Assembly (NCBI RefSeq): GCF_022829295.1
Contig: NZ_JAKSYH010000278.1
Coordinates: forward strand, 111,761 to 175,760
DNA: 64,000 nt
From: Methylobacterium sp. J-088
GTDB taxonomy: Bacteria > Pseudomonadota > Alphaproteobacteria > Rhizobiales > Beijerinckiaceae
Direction of reading: 5' to 3'
Positions 36,853-45,614 of this stretch are shown here, in pieces; position 1 is the stretch's first letter, and each line of letters begins with the position of its first letter. The translations under genes and the position numbers were made by a program. Below the pieces are notes generated by a model that had not been told where the DNA came from, ran no database searches, and worked only from the letters and a program-made list of their open reading frames with translations.

Positions 36853-39800
36853 TGCGGGCGAGCCCCTGCAGCACCGACAGGTAGCGGCGCAGGTCGTAGC
36901 CCTCCACCAGCCCGCGCATCTGCGCCACGAAGGCCGGGGGCGCCGATGCCTCCGCCTCCATCCGGCTGAGCGTTGCCTCGATAGCCCGGATGTGACCGAT
37001 CCGCCCGAGGCGCAGCAATTCGCCGATCTGCTCCGGCCCGGGTGCCTCCAGGGTCACGACGGGCTCGCGCGGAAGGGCGGCCGCGCCGGTCCATTCCAGC
37101 CGCAACAGCTTGCCGACGCGCTCCATCACGTCGCGCAGGTCGAAGGGCTTGGCGAAGATCGCGTCGTGGGGTGCGTCGTCGCCGCGCACGGGGCTGATCT
37201 CGTGGACGTTGGCCGACATCATGGCGATCGGGCCGGCATGGCCTGCGGCCCGCAGGGCTGCGGCGACCGCCCAGCCGCTCATCCCCGGCATGGCGATGTC
37301 GAGGAGGATCAGGTCGATCCCGCCGGCCGCGACCGCCGCCAGGCATTCGGTCCCTGAGCCGGCCTCCAGCACGGCGATCCCGTGCGGTTCCAGGATCGCC
37401 CGCATCAGGGCGCGGTGCGCACTGTCGTCGTCGGCCACGAGGACGGTGCGGCGGGCGCCCGCATAGGCCCGTTCCGGCGGTTCGGCGGGGGCTGGCAGGA
37501 CGACCGGCATGGGCTCGGCCACCGAAGCCAGCATCAGCCGCAGCCGCGCCTGCGTGCCGCCGCCGGGCGCCGCCGCGATGGTGATCTCGCCGCCCAGCAG
37601 CTGCGCCAGCAGATTGGCGATGGTCAGCCCCAAACCCGTCCCCGGCGTGCTGCGGGCGGCGGGCGTCGAGCCGCGCTCGAAGGGCTCGAAGATCCGCGCC
37701 AGATCCGCCTCAGGGATGCCGGGGCCGGTATCGCGGATCGTGAACACGGCGATCTGGCTGCGATAGCTCAGGTCCAGCGAGACCGTGCCGGCCTCCGTGA
37801 ACTTGATGGCGTTCGACAGGAGGTTGAGCAGCACCTGCCGCAGGCGCTTCTCGTCCGTGGCGACGACGGCCGGCAGGATCTCGGGCCGTGCGAACCGGAA
37901 CTCCAGCCCGGCCTCCCGGGCCTGGAGGCGGACCATGTCGACGAGCTGATCGAGGAAATCGGCGAGCCGGACCTCGTCGCGGTGGATCTGGAGACGCCCG
38001 GCCTCCATGCGGGAGATGTCGAGGAGACCGTCGATCAGGCCGGACAGGTGCTGGCCGCTGCGCCGGATCACCCGGATCGCATTGAGCCGGTGGGCCGGAA
38101 TCGCGGGATCGGATTCGAGGAGCTGGGCATAGCCCAGCACGGTGGAGAGCGGCGTGCGCAGCTCGTGGCTGATCCCGATTACGTAGCGGCTCTTGGCCTG
38201 GTTGGCGGCTTCCGCCCGCTCCTTGGCCTCCTGCAGCTTGGCGTCGGTGATCTTGTGGGCGGCGATCTCGGCCTCGTAGAGGGCGGTCTGGCGCATGGTC
38301 TCGGCCTGCGCGACGCCCCGACTCTCCTGCGCGAGCACGAACAGCCACGCCACCACGCCGAGGATCACCACCAGGGTGAAGAACACGCTGGTCAGCGCGT
38401 CGCGCAGGAACGCGCGGTGCTCCGGATGCGCGATCGTCGCGCTGGCATGGACGATGCCGAGGATCAGGCCGATCACCGCGCACAGCGTCAGCATCACCGC
38501 GAGGTAGCGGCCGAGCGGCGCGCCGATCCAGGCGGCGGTACGGCCGGGCAGGATCCGTGCGACGGCCGCCTGCGCCTGCACCTCCAGGCGGCCGTGCGGC
38601 TTGCACAGGTCACCGCAGCGGGCGTCGAGCGAGCAGCACAGGGAGCAGATCGGCGCGTCATAGGCCGGGCAATGGGCCATGTCCTCGCCCTCGAAGGGCA
38701 ATTCGCAGACGCGGCAGACCACCTCCGACGAAGGCCAATCGGTCTGCGGCGTGCGGGCGAGATACCAGCGCCCCGCCGTGGCCCAGGCGATCGCCGGGGC
38801 GGCGGCGAAGGCGGTCGCGAGCGTGAGCAGCGGTGCGAAGGGCTGGAGCAGGTGGCCGAGAAGCCCGGTATAGGCGAGCCCGCCCAGGGCGAGCGCCAGC
38901 ACCATGGCGCCGGTGCCCACGGGGTTCACGGCATAGAGATGCGCCCGCTTGAACTCGATGCCGGGCGGCGAGAGCCCCAGCGGCTTGTTCACCGCGAGGT
39001 CGGCCGCGAGCGCTCCGACCCAGGCCGAGACCACCGCGGCATAGAGCGGCAGCGTGCTCTCGATCGTCTTGTCGATCCCGAGCTCCATCAGCAGCAGCGC
39101 GATGGCGACGTTGAAGACCAGCCACACCACCCGCCCCGGATGGCTGTGGGTCAGCCGCGAGAAGAAGTTGGACCACGCGATCGAGCCGGCATAGGCGTTG
39201 GTCAGGTTGATTTTGAGCTGCGAGACCAGCACGAACAGTCCGGTCAGTAGCAGCGCCGCCCGGCTCCCCTCCCCGGTCAGATAACCGAAGGCGATCGCGT
39301 ACATGCGGGTCGGCTCGGCGGCGTGCTCGGGCGGCACGCCGTGACCGAGTGCGAGCACCGCCAGCGCGGCGCCCAGCAGGATCTTGAGCATGCCCGGCAG
39401 GATCCAGCCAGCGCCGCCGGAGAGCACCGCGAGCCACCAGCGACGATCGCGCGGATCCTTCGGTTCGGGGACAAATCGCAAAAAGTCGACCTGCTCGCCG
39501 ACCTGCGCGAGGAGTGCCAGCAGGACGCCGGTGGCGAGCCCGAACCGGGCGAGATCGAAGCCGACATCGCCGTCGAGGCCCGGGAAGCGCACCAAGGCGC
39601 GCAGCGGCTCCGCCCCCTGGGCGGCTACGAAGACGAGCGGCAGCAGGCTGAGGGCGATCCAGAGCGGCTGCGACCAGATCTGGAACCGGCTGATCAGGCG
39701 GATCCCGTAGACCACCAGGGGAATCACGGCGCCCGCGCAGAGCAGGTAGCCGACACCGAGGGGCAGCCCGAAGCAGAGCTGCATCGCCAGCGCCATGATC

Positions 39801-40204
39801 GCCGCCTCGATGGCGAAGAACAGGAACGTGAAGCTCGCGTAGATCAGCGACGTGACGGTCGAGCCGAGATAGCCGAACCCGGCGCCGCGGGTCAGCAGAT
39901 CCATGTCGACGCCGTAGCGTGCGGCGTAGACCGTAATGGGCACAGCCGTAGCAAAGATGATCAAACCGACGAGCAGCACCGCCGCGAGCGTATTGGGGAA
40001 GCCCGCGGTCAGGGCGAGCGTGCCGCCGATCGCCTCCAGCGCCAGGAAAGAGACCGAGCCCAGCGCCGTCTGCGCCACCTCGAACCCGGTCCAGCGCCGC
40101 GCCTTCTTGGCGGTGAAGCGCAGCGCATAATCTTCCAGGGTCTCGTCGGCGACGAAGCGGTTGTAATCCCGGCGGATCGGGATGATGCGCTGCACAGCGG
40201 TCAT
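36845..40204 (-). CDS. Hybrid histidine kinase with NCS1 permease-like sensor domain
   Basis: A 1119-residue protein. Residues ~10-485 form a polytopic domain like NCS1 nucleobase/allantoin/cytosine permeases (RRDYNRFVADETLEDYALRF, LTRGAGFGYLGSTVTSLIYA). Next comes a Cys-rich segment (~497-534, CRVC...CPAY...CSLCC...CGDLC), two more helices, a HisKA domain with the phospho-His in KSRYVIGISHELRTPLSTVL (~680), an HATPase domain with DTGPGIPEADLARIFEPFER, and a C-terminal receiver (VLVADDDSA, LILLDIAMPGMSGW). The logic resembles CbrA, where a solute-transporter domain is fused to a kinase. The start at 40204 is chosen over 40234. It is divergent from urtA. Confidence 0.9.
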   Translation of the reverse strand: MTAVQRIIPIRRDYNRFVADETLEDYALRFTAKKARRWTGFEVAQTALGSVSFLALEAIGGTLALTAGFPNTLAAVLLVGLIIFATAVPITVYAARYGVDMDLLTRGAGFGYLGSTVTSLIYASFTFLFFAIEAAIMALAMQLCFGLPLGVGYLLCAGAVIPLVVYGIRLISRFQIWSQPLWIALSLLPLVFVAAQGAEPLRALVRFPGLDGDVGFDLARFGLATGVLLALLAQVGEQVDFLRFVPEPKDPRDRRWWLAVLSGGAGWILPGMLKILLGAALAVLALGHGVPPEHAAEPTRMYAIAFGYLTGEGSRAALLLTGLFVLVSQLKINLTNAYAGSIAWSNFFSRLTHSHPGRVVWLVFNVAIALLLMELGIDKTIESTLPLYAAVVSAWVGALAADLAVNKPLGLSPPGIEFKRAHLYAVNPVGTGAMVLALALGGLAYTGLLGHLLQPFAPLLTLATAFAAAPAIAWATAGRWYLARTPQTDWPSSEVVCRVCELPFEGEDMAHCPAYDAPICSLCCSLDARCGDLCKPHGRLEVQAQAAVARILPGRTAAWIGAPLGRYLAVMLTLCAVIGLILGIVHASATIAHPEHRAFLRDALTSVFFTLVVILGVVAWLFVLAQESRGVAQAETMRQTALYEAEIAAHKITDAKLQEAKERAEAANQAKSRYVIGISHELRTPLSTVLGYAQLLESDPAIPAHRLNAIRVIRRSGQHLSGLIDGLLDISRMEAGRLQIHRDEVRLADFLDQLVDMVRLQAREAGLEFRFARPEILPAVVATDEKRLRQVLLNLLSNAIKFTEAGTVSLDLSYRSQIAVFTIRDTGPGIPEADLARIFEPFERGSTPAARSTPGTGLGLTIANLLAQLLGGEITIAAAPGGGTQARLRLMLASVAEPMPVVLPAPAEPPERAYAGARRTVLVADDDSAHRALMRAILEPHGIAVLEAGSGTECLAAVAAGGIDLILLDIAMPGMSGWAVAAALRAAGHAGPIAMMSANVHEISPVRGDDAPHDAIFAKPFDLRDVMERVGKLLRLEWTGAAALPREPVVTLEAPGPEQIGELLRLGRIGHIRAIEATLSRMEAEASAPPAFVAQMRGLVEGYDLRRYLSVLQGLARNG

Positions 40205-40248
40205 GACACCGCGAGCCCGCGCGCGCGCGAACACCCCCGTATTCGCGC

Positions 40249-40262
40249 GGCACTTATGTTGC
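40249..40262 (+). promoter_or_regulatory. Candidate sigma-54 promoter for the urt/amide operon
   Basis: CGGCACTTATGTTGCT carries GG (40249-40250) and GC (40261-40262) separated by exactly ten bases, with GGCAC and TTGCT matching the -24/-12 consensus apart from the first T. It reads rightward toward urtA, giving a leader of about 160 bases. Sigma-54 control would fit nitrogen-limited expression; an activator site has not been located. Confidence 0.5.
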
Positions 40263-40331
40263 TCGCGCCCAAGACCGGCATGACCTCACACTGTTCCGCC
40301 GCGATGGTGCAGCGCATGCAAGAGTATCGCC

Positions 40332-40349
40332 ATACGCAAAATCGCGTAT
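40332..40349. promoter_or_regulatory. Inverted repeat in urtA leader
   Basis: ATACGC (40332-40337), six-base spacer AAAATC, GCGTAT (40344-40349). It lies 85 bases before urtA and about 75 bases downstream of the candidate promoter, in the divergent region shared with the kinase gene. Possible regulator site; short enough to be chance. Confidence 0.35.
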
Positions 40350-40433
40350 AGGCCGCACCGCAACAGCCGCCCTAGCCTGCGCTCGTCGATCCGGGCCGCC
40401 TCTCAAGACCCGGACGCCCACAGGGTCAGGCAG

Positions 40434-41690
40434 ATGGCAGACGACACCGATCACGGCTTGCGTTCCCCGCTGCGGCGCAGGCTGCTCATGGGGCTGGCCG
40501 GCGCACCGGCGCTGGCGCTGATGCCGCGCGCGGCCTGGGCCGCGACGCCGACCGCGACGGTCAACACCACCGGCCTCGCCGTGACCGACACCGAGGTGAC
40601 GGTTGGCATCCTGCACTCGATCACCGGCACCATGGCGATCTCGGAGACGGGGGCGCAGGAAGCGGAGAAACTCGCGATCGCCCAGATCAACGAGGCCGGC
40701 GGCGTGCTCGGCCGCAAGATCAAGATCATCCAGGAGGACGGCGCCTCCGACTGGCCGACCTTCGCCGAGAAGGCCAAGAAGCTCCTCGTCAATGACCATT
40801 GCGCCGCCGTGATGGGCTGCTGGACCTCGGCCTCGCGCAAGGCGGTGCTGCCGGTCTTCGAGCAGTACAACGGCTTGCTCTACTACCCGACCTTCTACGA
40901 GGGCCTGGAGCAGTCGAAGAACGTCTTCTACACCGGCCAGGAGGCGACGCAGCAGATTCTCGCCGGCCTCGACTGGGTGCACAAGGAGAAGGGCGGCGAC
41001 AGCTTCTACTTCATCGGCTCGGACTACATCTGGCCGCGCACCTCCAACAAGATCGCCCGGAAGCACGTCGAGAACGTGCTCAAGGGCAAGGTCGTCGGCG
41101 AGGAGTACTTCCCGCTCGGCCACACCCAGTTCAACTCGGTGATCAACAAGATCAAGCTGACCAAGCCGAAGGTGATCTTCGCCGACGTGGTCGGCGGCTC
41201 GAACGTGGCGTTCTACAAGCAGCTCAAGGCGGCGGGCATCGACCTGTCGAAGCAGGTGCTGATGACGATCTCGGTCACCGAGGACGAGATCGACGGCATC
41301 GGCGGCGAGAACATCGCCGGCGCCTATGCGTGCATGAAGTACTTTCAGTCGATCGAGAACGAGAACAACAAGGCCTTCGTCACCGCTTTCAAGAAGATGT
41401 GGGGCGAGAAGACCGTGATCGGTGACGTCACCCAGGCCGCCTATCTCGGGCCGTACCTGTGGAAGATGGCCTGCGAGAAGGCCGGCTCGTTCGATGTCGA
41501 CAAGGTGGTGGCGGCCTCGCCCGGCATCGAGTTCAAGGGTGCGCCGGAAGGCTACGTCCGGATCGACGAGAACCATCACCTCTGGTCGAAGACCCGCGTC
41601 GGCAAGGCCAAGCCGGATGGCCAGTTCGAGATCGTCTATACGAGCCCGGAGCTGATCAAGCCGGATCCGTTCCCGAAGGGGTACCAGTAG
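40434..41690 (+). CDS. urtA: Urea/short-chain amide ABC transporter, substrate-binding protein
   Basis: A 418-residue periplasmic type I binding protein of the UrtA/AmiC-like group. An N-terminal RRRLLMGLAGAPALALMP stretch with twin arginines indicates Tat-type export. Mature sequence VTVGILHSITGTMAISETGA, then AVMGCWTSASRKAVLPVFEQ and LLYYPTFYEGLEQSKNVFYT are UrtA hallmarks; the WTSASR and YYPTFYEG segments line the ligand site. Followed by urtBCDE and two amidases, so ligand choice between urea, formamide and acetamide is open. A 180-bp repeat element separates it from urtB. Confidence 0.92.
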   Translation: MADDTDHGLRSPLRRRLLMGLAGAPALALMPRAAWAATPTATVNTTGLAVTDTEVTVGILHSITGTMAISETGAQEAEKLAIAQINEAGGVLGRKIKIIQEDGASDWPTFAEKAKKLLVNDHCAAVMGCWTSASRKAVLPVFEQYNGLLYYPTFYEGLEQSKNVFYTGQEATQQILAGLDWVHKEKGGDSFYFIGSDYIWPRTSNKIARKHVENVLKGKVVGEEYFPLGHTQFNSVINKIKLTKPKVIFADVVGGSNVAFYKQLKAAGIDLSKQVLMTISVTEDEIDGIGGENIAGAYACMKYFQSIENENNKAFVTAFKKMWGEKTVIGDVTQAAYLGPYLWKMACEKAGSFDVDKVVAASPGIEFKGAPEGYVRIDENHHLWSKTRVGKAKPDGQFEIVYTSPELIKPDPFPKGYQ

Positions 41691-41700
41691 TCTCCAACTC

Positions 41701-41881
41701 TCCCCTCCCCCCCCTCTGCGGGGGAGGGTGGCCCCCGCATGGGGGTCGGGAGAGGGGAGCGACGGTGCAGGACGATGCACCGCCCCTCACAACGCACTCA
41801 GCCATCTTACGGAAGCCGGGCTCCCCTCTCCCGACCCCTGCTGACGCAGGGGCCCCCCTCCCCCGCAAAGGGGGGAGGGAG
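41701..41881. repeat. GC-rich inverted-repeat element, copy 2, inside the urt operon
   Basis: Left arm TGCGGGGGAGGGTGGCCCCC (41717-41736) and right arm near 41850-41880 (GGGGCCCCCCTCCCCCGCAA) are complementary. Inner GGGGTCGGGAGAGGGGA pairs with TCCCCTCTCCCGACCCC. The left half is nearly identical to the element at 8702. It would fold into a very stable RNA stem 10 bases after urtA, which suggests transcript processing or partial termination that raises urtA over urtBCDE. Confidence 0.82.
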
Positions 41882-41931
41882 GGCGCCGCGGGCTTCAATT
41901 AGGCATCCCCAGGCGCGGGAGACACGAGAAA

Positions 41932-42858
41932 ATGCTCGGCGATTATTCCCTCGGCGATCTCGGCGCGATCTTCGCCATGCAGGGCTTCGCCGGCCTGATC
42001 CTGTTCTCCGTCTACCTGCTGATGGCGCTCGGGCTGGCGATCATCTTCGGCCAGATGGGCGTGATCAACATGGCCCATGGGGAGTTCATGATCCTCGGCG
42101 CCTACGTGACGTATCTCTGTTCGGCCTTCTGCCAGACCTACGTGCCGGTGCTGTTTCCGGCCTACTTCTTCGTCGCCATGGCGCTGGCGTTCCTGGCCTC
42201 CGGGGCGCTCGGCATGCTGGTGGAGTGGAGCCTGATCCGGTTCCTCTACAAGCGCCCGCTCGACACCCTGCTGGCCACCTGGGGCCTATCGCTGATTCTC
42301 CAGCAGGCCTACCGGTCGATCTTCGGGGCCCGCGAGGTCGGCGTCGAATTGCCGTCCTGGCTGATCGGCTCGGTGCAGGTCACCGACACGATCGAGATCC
42401 CGGTCAACGGCCTGTTCGTGATGGGGATTACCATCCTGATCACCGTCAGCGTCGCCCTGCTGATCTACCGTTCGCGCTTCGGCCAGCAGGTCCGCGCGGT
42501 CATGTCGAACCGTGCCATGGCGGGGGCGGTCGGCATCGATACCGAGAAGGTCGATCGCTACACCTTCGGCCTGGGCTGCGGCATCGCGGGCATTGCCGGC
42601 TCGGCCTTCACGATGATCGGCTCCACCGGGCCGACCTCGGGCCAGCTCTACATCGTCGACACCTTCCTGATCGTCGTGTTCGGCGGCGCCGCCAGCCTCT
42701 TGGGCACCATCGCGTCGGCCTTCTCGATCTCCCAGACGCAGTCGACCCTGGAGTTTTTCCTTTCCGGCTCGATGGCCAAGGTAATCACGCTGCTCGCGGT
42801 GGTCGGCATCCTGATGTTGCGGCCGCAGGGCCTCTTCACCCTCAAGGTCCGGCGCTGA
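41932..42858 (+). CDS. urtB: Urea/amide ABC transporter permease UrtB
   Basis: A 308-residue LivH-type inner-membrane permease with about eight hydrophobic helices. Diagnostic segments are LGLAIIFGQMGVINMAHGEF near the N-terminus, the LATWGLSLILQQAYRSIFG segment, and the cytoplasmic coupling loop FGQQVRAVMSNRAMAGAVGI. The ribosome site lies in GGAGACACGAG (41918-41928), a sequence repeated exactly before fmdA. It pairs with UrtC to form the membrane channel. Confidence 0.92.
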   Translation: MLGDYSLGDLGAIFAMQGFAGLILFSVYLLMALGLAIIFGQMGVINMAHGEFMILGAYVTYLCSAFCQTYVPVLFPAYFFVAMALAFLASGALGMLVEWSLIRFLYKRPLDTLLATWGLSLILQQAYRSIFGAREVGVELPSWLIGSVQVTDTIEIPVNGLFVMGITILITVSVALLIYRSRFGQQVRAVMSNRAMAGAVGIDTEKVDRYTFGLGCGIAGIAGSAFTMIGSTGPTSGQLYIVDTFLIVVFGGAASLLGTIASAFSISQTQSTLEFFLSGSMAKVITLLAVVGILMLRPQGLFTLKVRR

Positions 42859-42871
42859 GGATTTTTCGACC

Positions 42872-44044
42872 ATGACGAATCCGGTCCAGACCCTCACCAA
42901 ATCCGTCACCGTCAACGACAACCCGTTCATGAAGCCGGTGGAGTGGCTGAGCTTGGCTCTGCTGGCCGGGGTGATCCTGGTTGTCCTGCCGATGCTGCTC
43001 GACAGCTTCCGCCTCAACCTCGTCGGCAAGTATCTGACCTACGCGTTCGTGGCCCTGGGGCTCGTGATCTGCTGGGGCTATGCCGGCATCCTCTCGTTGG
43101 GCCAGGGTTGCTTCTTCGGCCTCGGCGGTTACTGCATGGCGATGTACCTGAAGCTCGAAGCTTCGAGCGTCGCCAACACCAAGATCCAGTCGACGCCGGG
43201 CATCCCGGACTTCATGGATTGGAACCAGATCACCGCGATCCCGTGGTTCTGGCAGCCGTTCAAAAGCCTGCCGCTGACCCTGATCCTTGTGGTCGCGGTC
43301 CCGGTCCTGTTCGCGATGCTGATCTCCTTCGCGATGTTCAAGCGCCGGGTCGGCGGCACCTATTTTGCCATCATCACCCAGGCGATCGCCGCGATCCTGA
43401 CGATCCTGATCGTCGGCCAGCAGGGCTATACCGGCGGCATCAACGGCATCACCGACCTGCGCACCCTCCACGGCTGGGACATCCGCACCGATAGCGCAAA
43501 GACCATCCTGTACTTCGTCAATGGCGGCCTGCTGATCGCCTGCATTCTGGCGGCGCAATACGTGAAGAAATCGAAGCTGGGCCGTATCCTCGTCGCCATG
43601 CGCGACAAGGAGGATCGGGTCCGCTTCTCTGGCTACTCGGTGGCGGGGTTCAAGGTCTTCGCCTTCTGCTTCGCCGCCGGGTTGGCCGCGATCGGCGGGG
43701 CAATGTTCACCCTGCAGGTCGGGTTCATGTCGCCCTCCTTCGTGGGCATCGTGCCCTCGATCGAGATGGTGATCTACGCCGCCGTCGGCGGGCGCTTGTC
43801 CCTGTTCGGCGCGGTCTGGGGCACGCTTCTGGTCAATTGGGCCAAGACCAGTTTCTCCGAAAGTTTCCCGGACCTCTGGCTGTTCGGCCTCGGCGCCCTG
43901 TTCATCGCGGTGGTGCTGGCCTTCCCGAACGGCCTTGCCGGGATCTGGCGCGAGCAGATCGAGCCCCGCCTCACCCGCCGGGTGAAGGGTCTTCGCGCCC
44001 CGCCGCCCGCCATCGTCCCGCCCCACGGCGCCCCGGCCGAGTGA
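42872..44044 (+). CDS. urtC: Urea/amide ABC transporter permease UrtC
   Basis: A 390-residue LivM-type permease. Typical segments are AGILSLGQGCFFGLGGYCMA, GGTYFAIITQAIAAILTILI and the coupling loop VAMRDKEDRVRFSGYSVAGF. The C-terminal 30 residues are basic and proline-rich. It starts 13 bases after urtB with AGGA upstream and is followed by urtD within nine bases. Confidence 0.93.
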   Translation: MTNPVQTLTKSVTVNDNPFMKPVEWLSLALLAGVILVVLPMLLDSFRLNLVGKYLTYAFVALGLVICWGYAGILSLGQGCFFGLGGYCMAMYLKLEASSVANTKIQSTPGIPDFMDWNQITAIPWFWQPFKSLPLTLILVVAVPVLFAMLISFAMFKRRVGGTYFAIITQAIAAILTILIVGQQGYTGGINGITDLRTLHGWDIRTDSAKTILYFVNGGLLIACILAAQYVKKSKLGRILVAMRDKEDRVRFSGYSVAGFKVFAFCFAAGLAAIGGAMFTLQVGFMSPSFVGIVPSIEMVIYAAVGGRLSLFGAVWGTLLVNWAKTSFSESFPDLWLFGLGALFIAVVLAFPNGLAGIWREQIEPRLTRRVKGLRAPPPAIVPPHGAPAE

Positions 44045-44052
44045 TCCTGCCC

Positions 44053-44838
44053 ATGAACGCCGCGATCCTCTCCTCTCCCGTGGTCGGCGCCGAGGCGGCC
44101 CCGCCCGATCATCTCCTCGCCGTCGAGGCGCTGACGGTCTCCTTCGACGGGTTCAAGGCGGTCAACGACGTGTCGTTCTACGTCGAGCCCGATGAGATCC
44201 GGGTGATCATCGGCCCGAACGGCGCCGGAAAGACCACGGTGCTGGACCTGATCTGCGGACGCACCCGGGCGAGCGCCGGATCGATCAGGTACAAGGGCCA
44301 GGAGCTGACAAAGCTCTCCGAGAGCGCCATCGTCCAGGCCGGCGTCGGCCGCAAGTTCCAGACGCCGTCGATCTACGACGACCTGACGGTGTTCGAGAAT
44401 CTCGAAATCTCGTTCCCGCGCGGACGCTCGGTGTTCGGCGCCCTGACGTTCAAGCGCGATGCGGAAGTCCGCGACCGCATCCACGCCATCGCCGAGACGA
44501 TCTTCCTGAAGGATCAGCTCAAGGAGCGGGCCGAGTTCCTGAGCCACGGCCAGAAGCAGTGGCTGGAGATCGGCATGCTGCTGATCCAGGACCCGGAACT
44601 CCTGATGCTCGACGAGCCGGTGGCCGGGATGAGCGTCGGCGAGCGGATCAAGACCGCCGAGCTGCTCAACCAGATCATCAAGGGCCGCTCGGTGCTGGTG
44701 ATCGAGCACGACATGAAGTTCGTCGAGGACATCGCCCACCGGGTGACCGTCCTGCACCAGGGCAAAGTACTCTCCGAAGGGTCGATGGAGCGGGTCAAGA
44801 ACGACCCGAAAGTCATCGAAGTGTATTTGGGACATTGA
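44053..44838 (+). CDS. urtD: Urea/amide ABC transporter ATP-binding protein UrtD
   Basis: A 261-residue LivG-type ATPase. Walker A is IIGPNGAGKTTVLDLICGRT, the signature is EFLSHGQKQWLEIGMLLIQD (LSHGQ), Walker B is LLMLDEPVAGMSVGE and the switch His is in VLVIEHDMKFVEDIA. LSHGQ and PVAGM are usual for UrtD. The ATG at 44053 is used; a GTG at 44041 overlapping the urtC stop is possible. Confidence 0.93.
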   Translation: MNAAILSSPVVGAEAAPPDHLLAVEALTVSFDGFKAVNDVSFYVEPDEIRVIIGPNGAGKTTVLDLICGRTRASAGSIRYKGQELTKLSESAIVQAGVGRKFQTPSIYDDLTVFENLEISFPRGRSVFGALTFKRDAEVRDRIHAIAETIFLKDQLKERAEFLSHGQKQWLEIGMLLIQDPELLMLDEPVAGMSVGERIKTAELLNQIIKGRSVLVIEHDMKFVEDIAHRVTVLHQGKVLSEGSMERVKNDPKVIEVYLGH

Positions 44839-44840
44839 CG

Positions 44841-45605
44841 ATGGCGTCGCTTCAGACCGCGCACCCGCCCGGAATTCAGGCGCCCCCACTCGCCACGATC
44901 CCATCCGCCACGGCGGCGCTCGCCGTCGAGGATCTGCACGCCGCTTACGGCCAGAGCGAAGTGCTGCACGGACTCACCTTCTCGGTGGCGCCAGGCGAAA
45001 TCGTCGCCGTCATGGGCCGCAACGGCATGGGCAAGACCACGCTCATGAAGACCCTGATGGGTCTCGTGCCCGTGAAAGCAGGGTCGATCCAGGTCGAGGG
45101 CACGGACGTGGCCGGGCTCAAGAGCCACGTCCGGGTCGCCAAAGGCCTCGCCTACGTGCCGCAGGGCCGGATGATCTTCTCCACCATGACGGTCCAGGAG
45201 AACATCGAGACCGGCCTCACCGTCACGGGCACCCGCAAGGTGCCGCAGGACCTCTACGACATGTTCCCGGTCCTGCTGGAGATGAAGGGCCGGCGCGGTG
45301 GCAACCTCTCGGGCGGGCAGCAGCAGCAGCTTGCCATCGCCCGGGCGCTCGCGAGCCGCCCGAAGGTGCTGCTGCTGGACGAGCCGACCGAGGGCATCCA
45401 GCCGTCGATCATCCGCGAGATGGGCCGGACGCTCAAGACAATCCGCGACGCGCGCGGCCTTTCGATCGTGGTGTCGGAGCAGGTCCTGAGCTTCGCCCTC
45501 GATGTCGCCGACCGGGTAATCGTCATGGAGAACGGCGCCATCGTCCACGAGGCCCCGCGCGACGGGATCGACGAGGCGGCGGTGGCCCGGTTCCTATCGG
45601 TCTAG
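44841..45605 (+). CDS. urtE: Urea/amide ABC transporter ATP-binding protein UrtE
   Basis: A 254-residue LivF-type ATPase: Walker A VMGRNGMGKTTLMKTLMGLV, YVPQGRMIFSTMTVQENIET, signature LSGGQQQQLAIARAL, Walker B LLLDEPTEGIQPSIIREMG. The GRNGMGKTT form is UrtE-like. About 25 extra proline-rich residues precede the fold. It starts two bases after urtD, so the two ATPases are translationally coupled. Confidence 0.93.
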   Translation: MASLQTAHPPGIQAPPLATIPSATAALAVEDLHAAYGQSEVLHGLTFSVAPGEIVAVMGRNGMGKTTLMKTLMGLVPVKAGSIQVEGTDVAGLKSHVRVAKGLAYVPQGRMIFSTMTVQENIETGLTVTGTRKVPQDLYDMFPVLLEMKGRRGGNLSGGQQQQLAIARALASRPKVLLLDEPTEGIQPSIIREMGRTLKTIRDARGLSIVVSEQVLSFALDVADRVIVMENGAIVHEAPRDGIDEAAVARFLSV

Positions 45606-45614
45606 GGGCACAAC

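Noticed and set aside
36845..39250. Long + strand frame opposite the hybrid kinase
   Set aside because: Antisense shadow; kinase motifs are on -.
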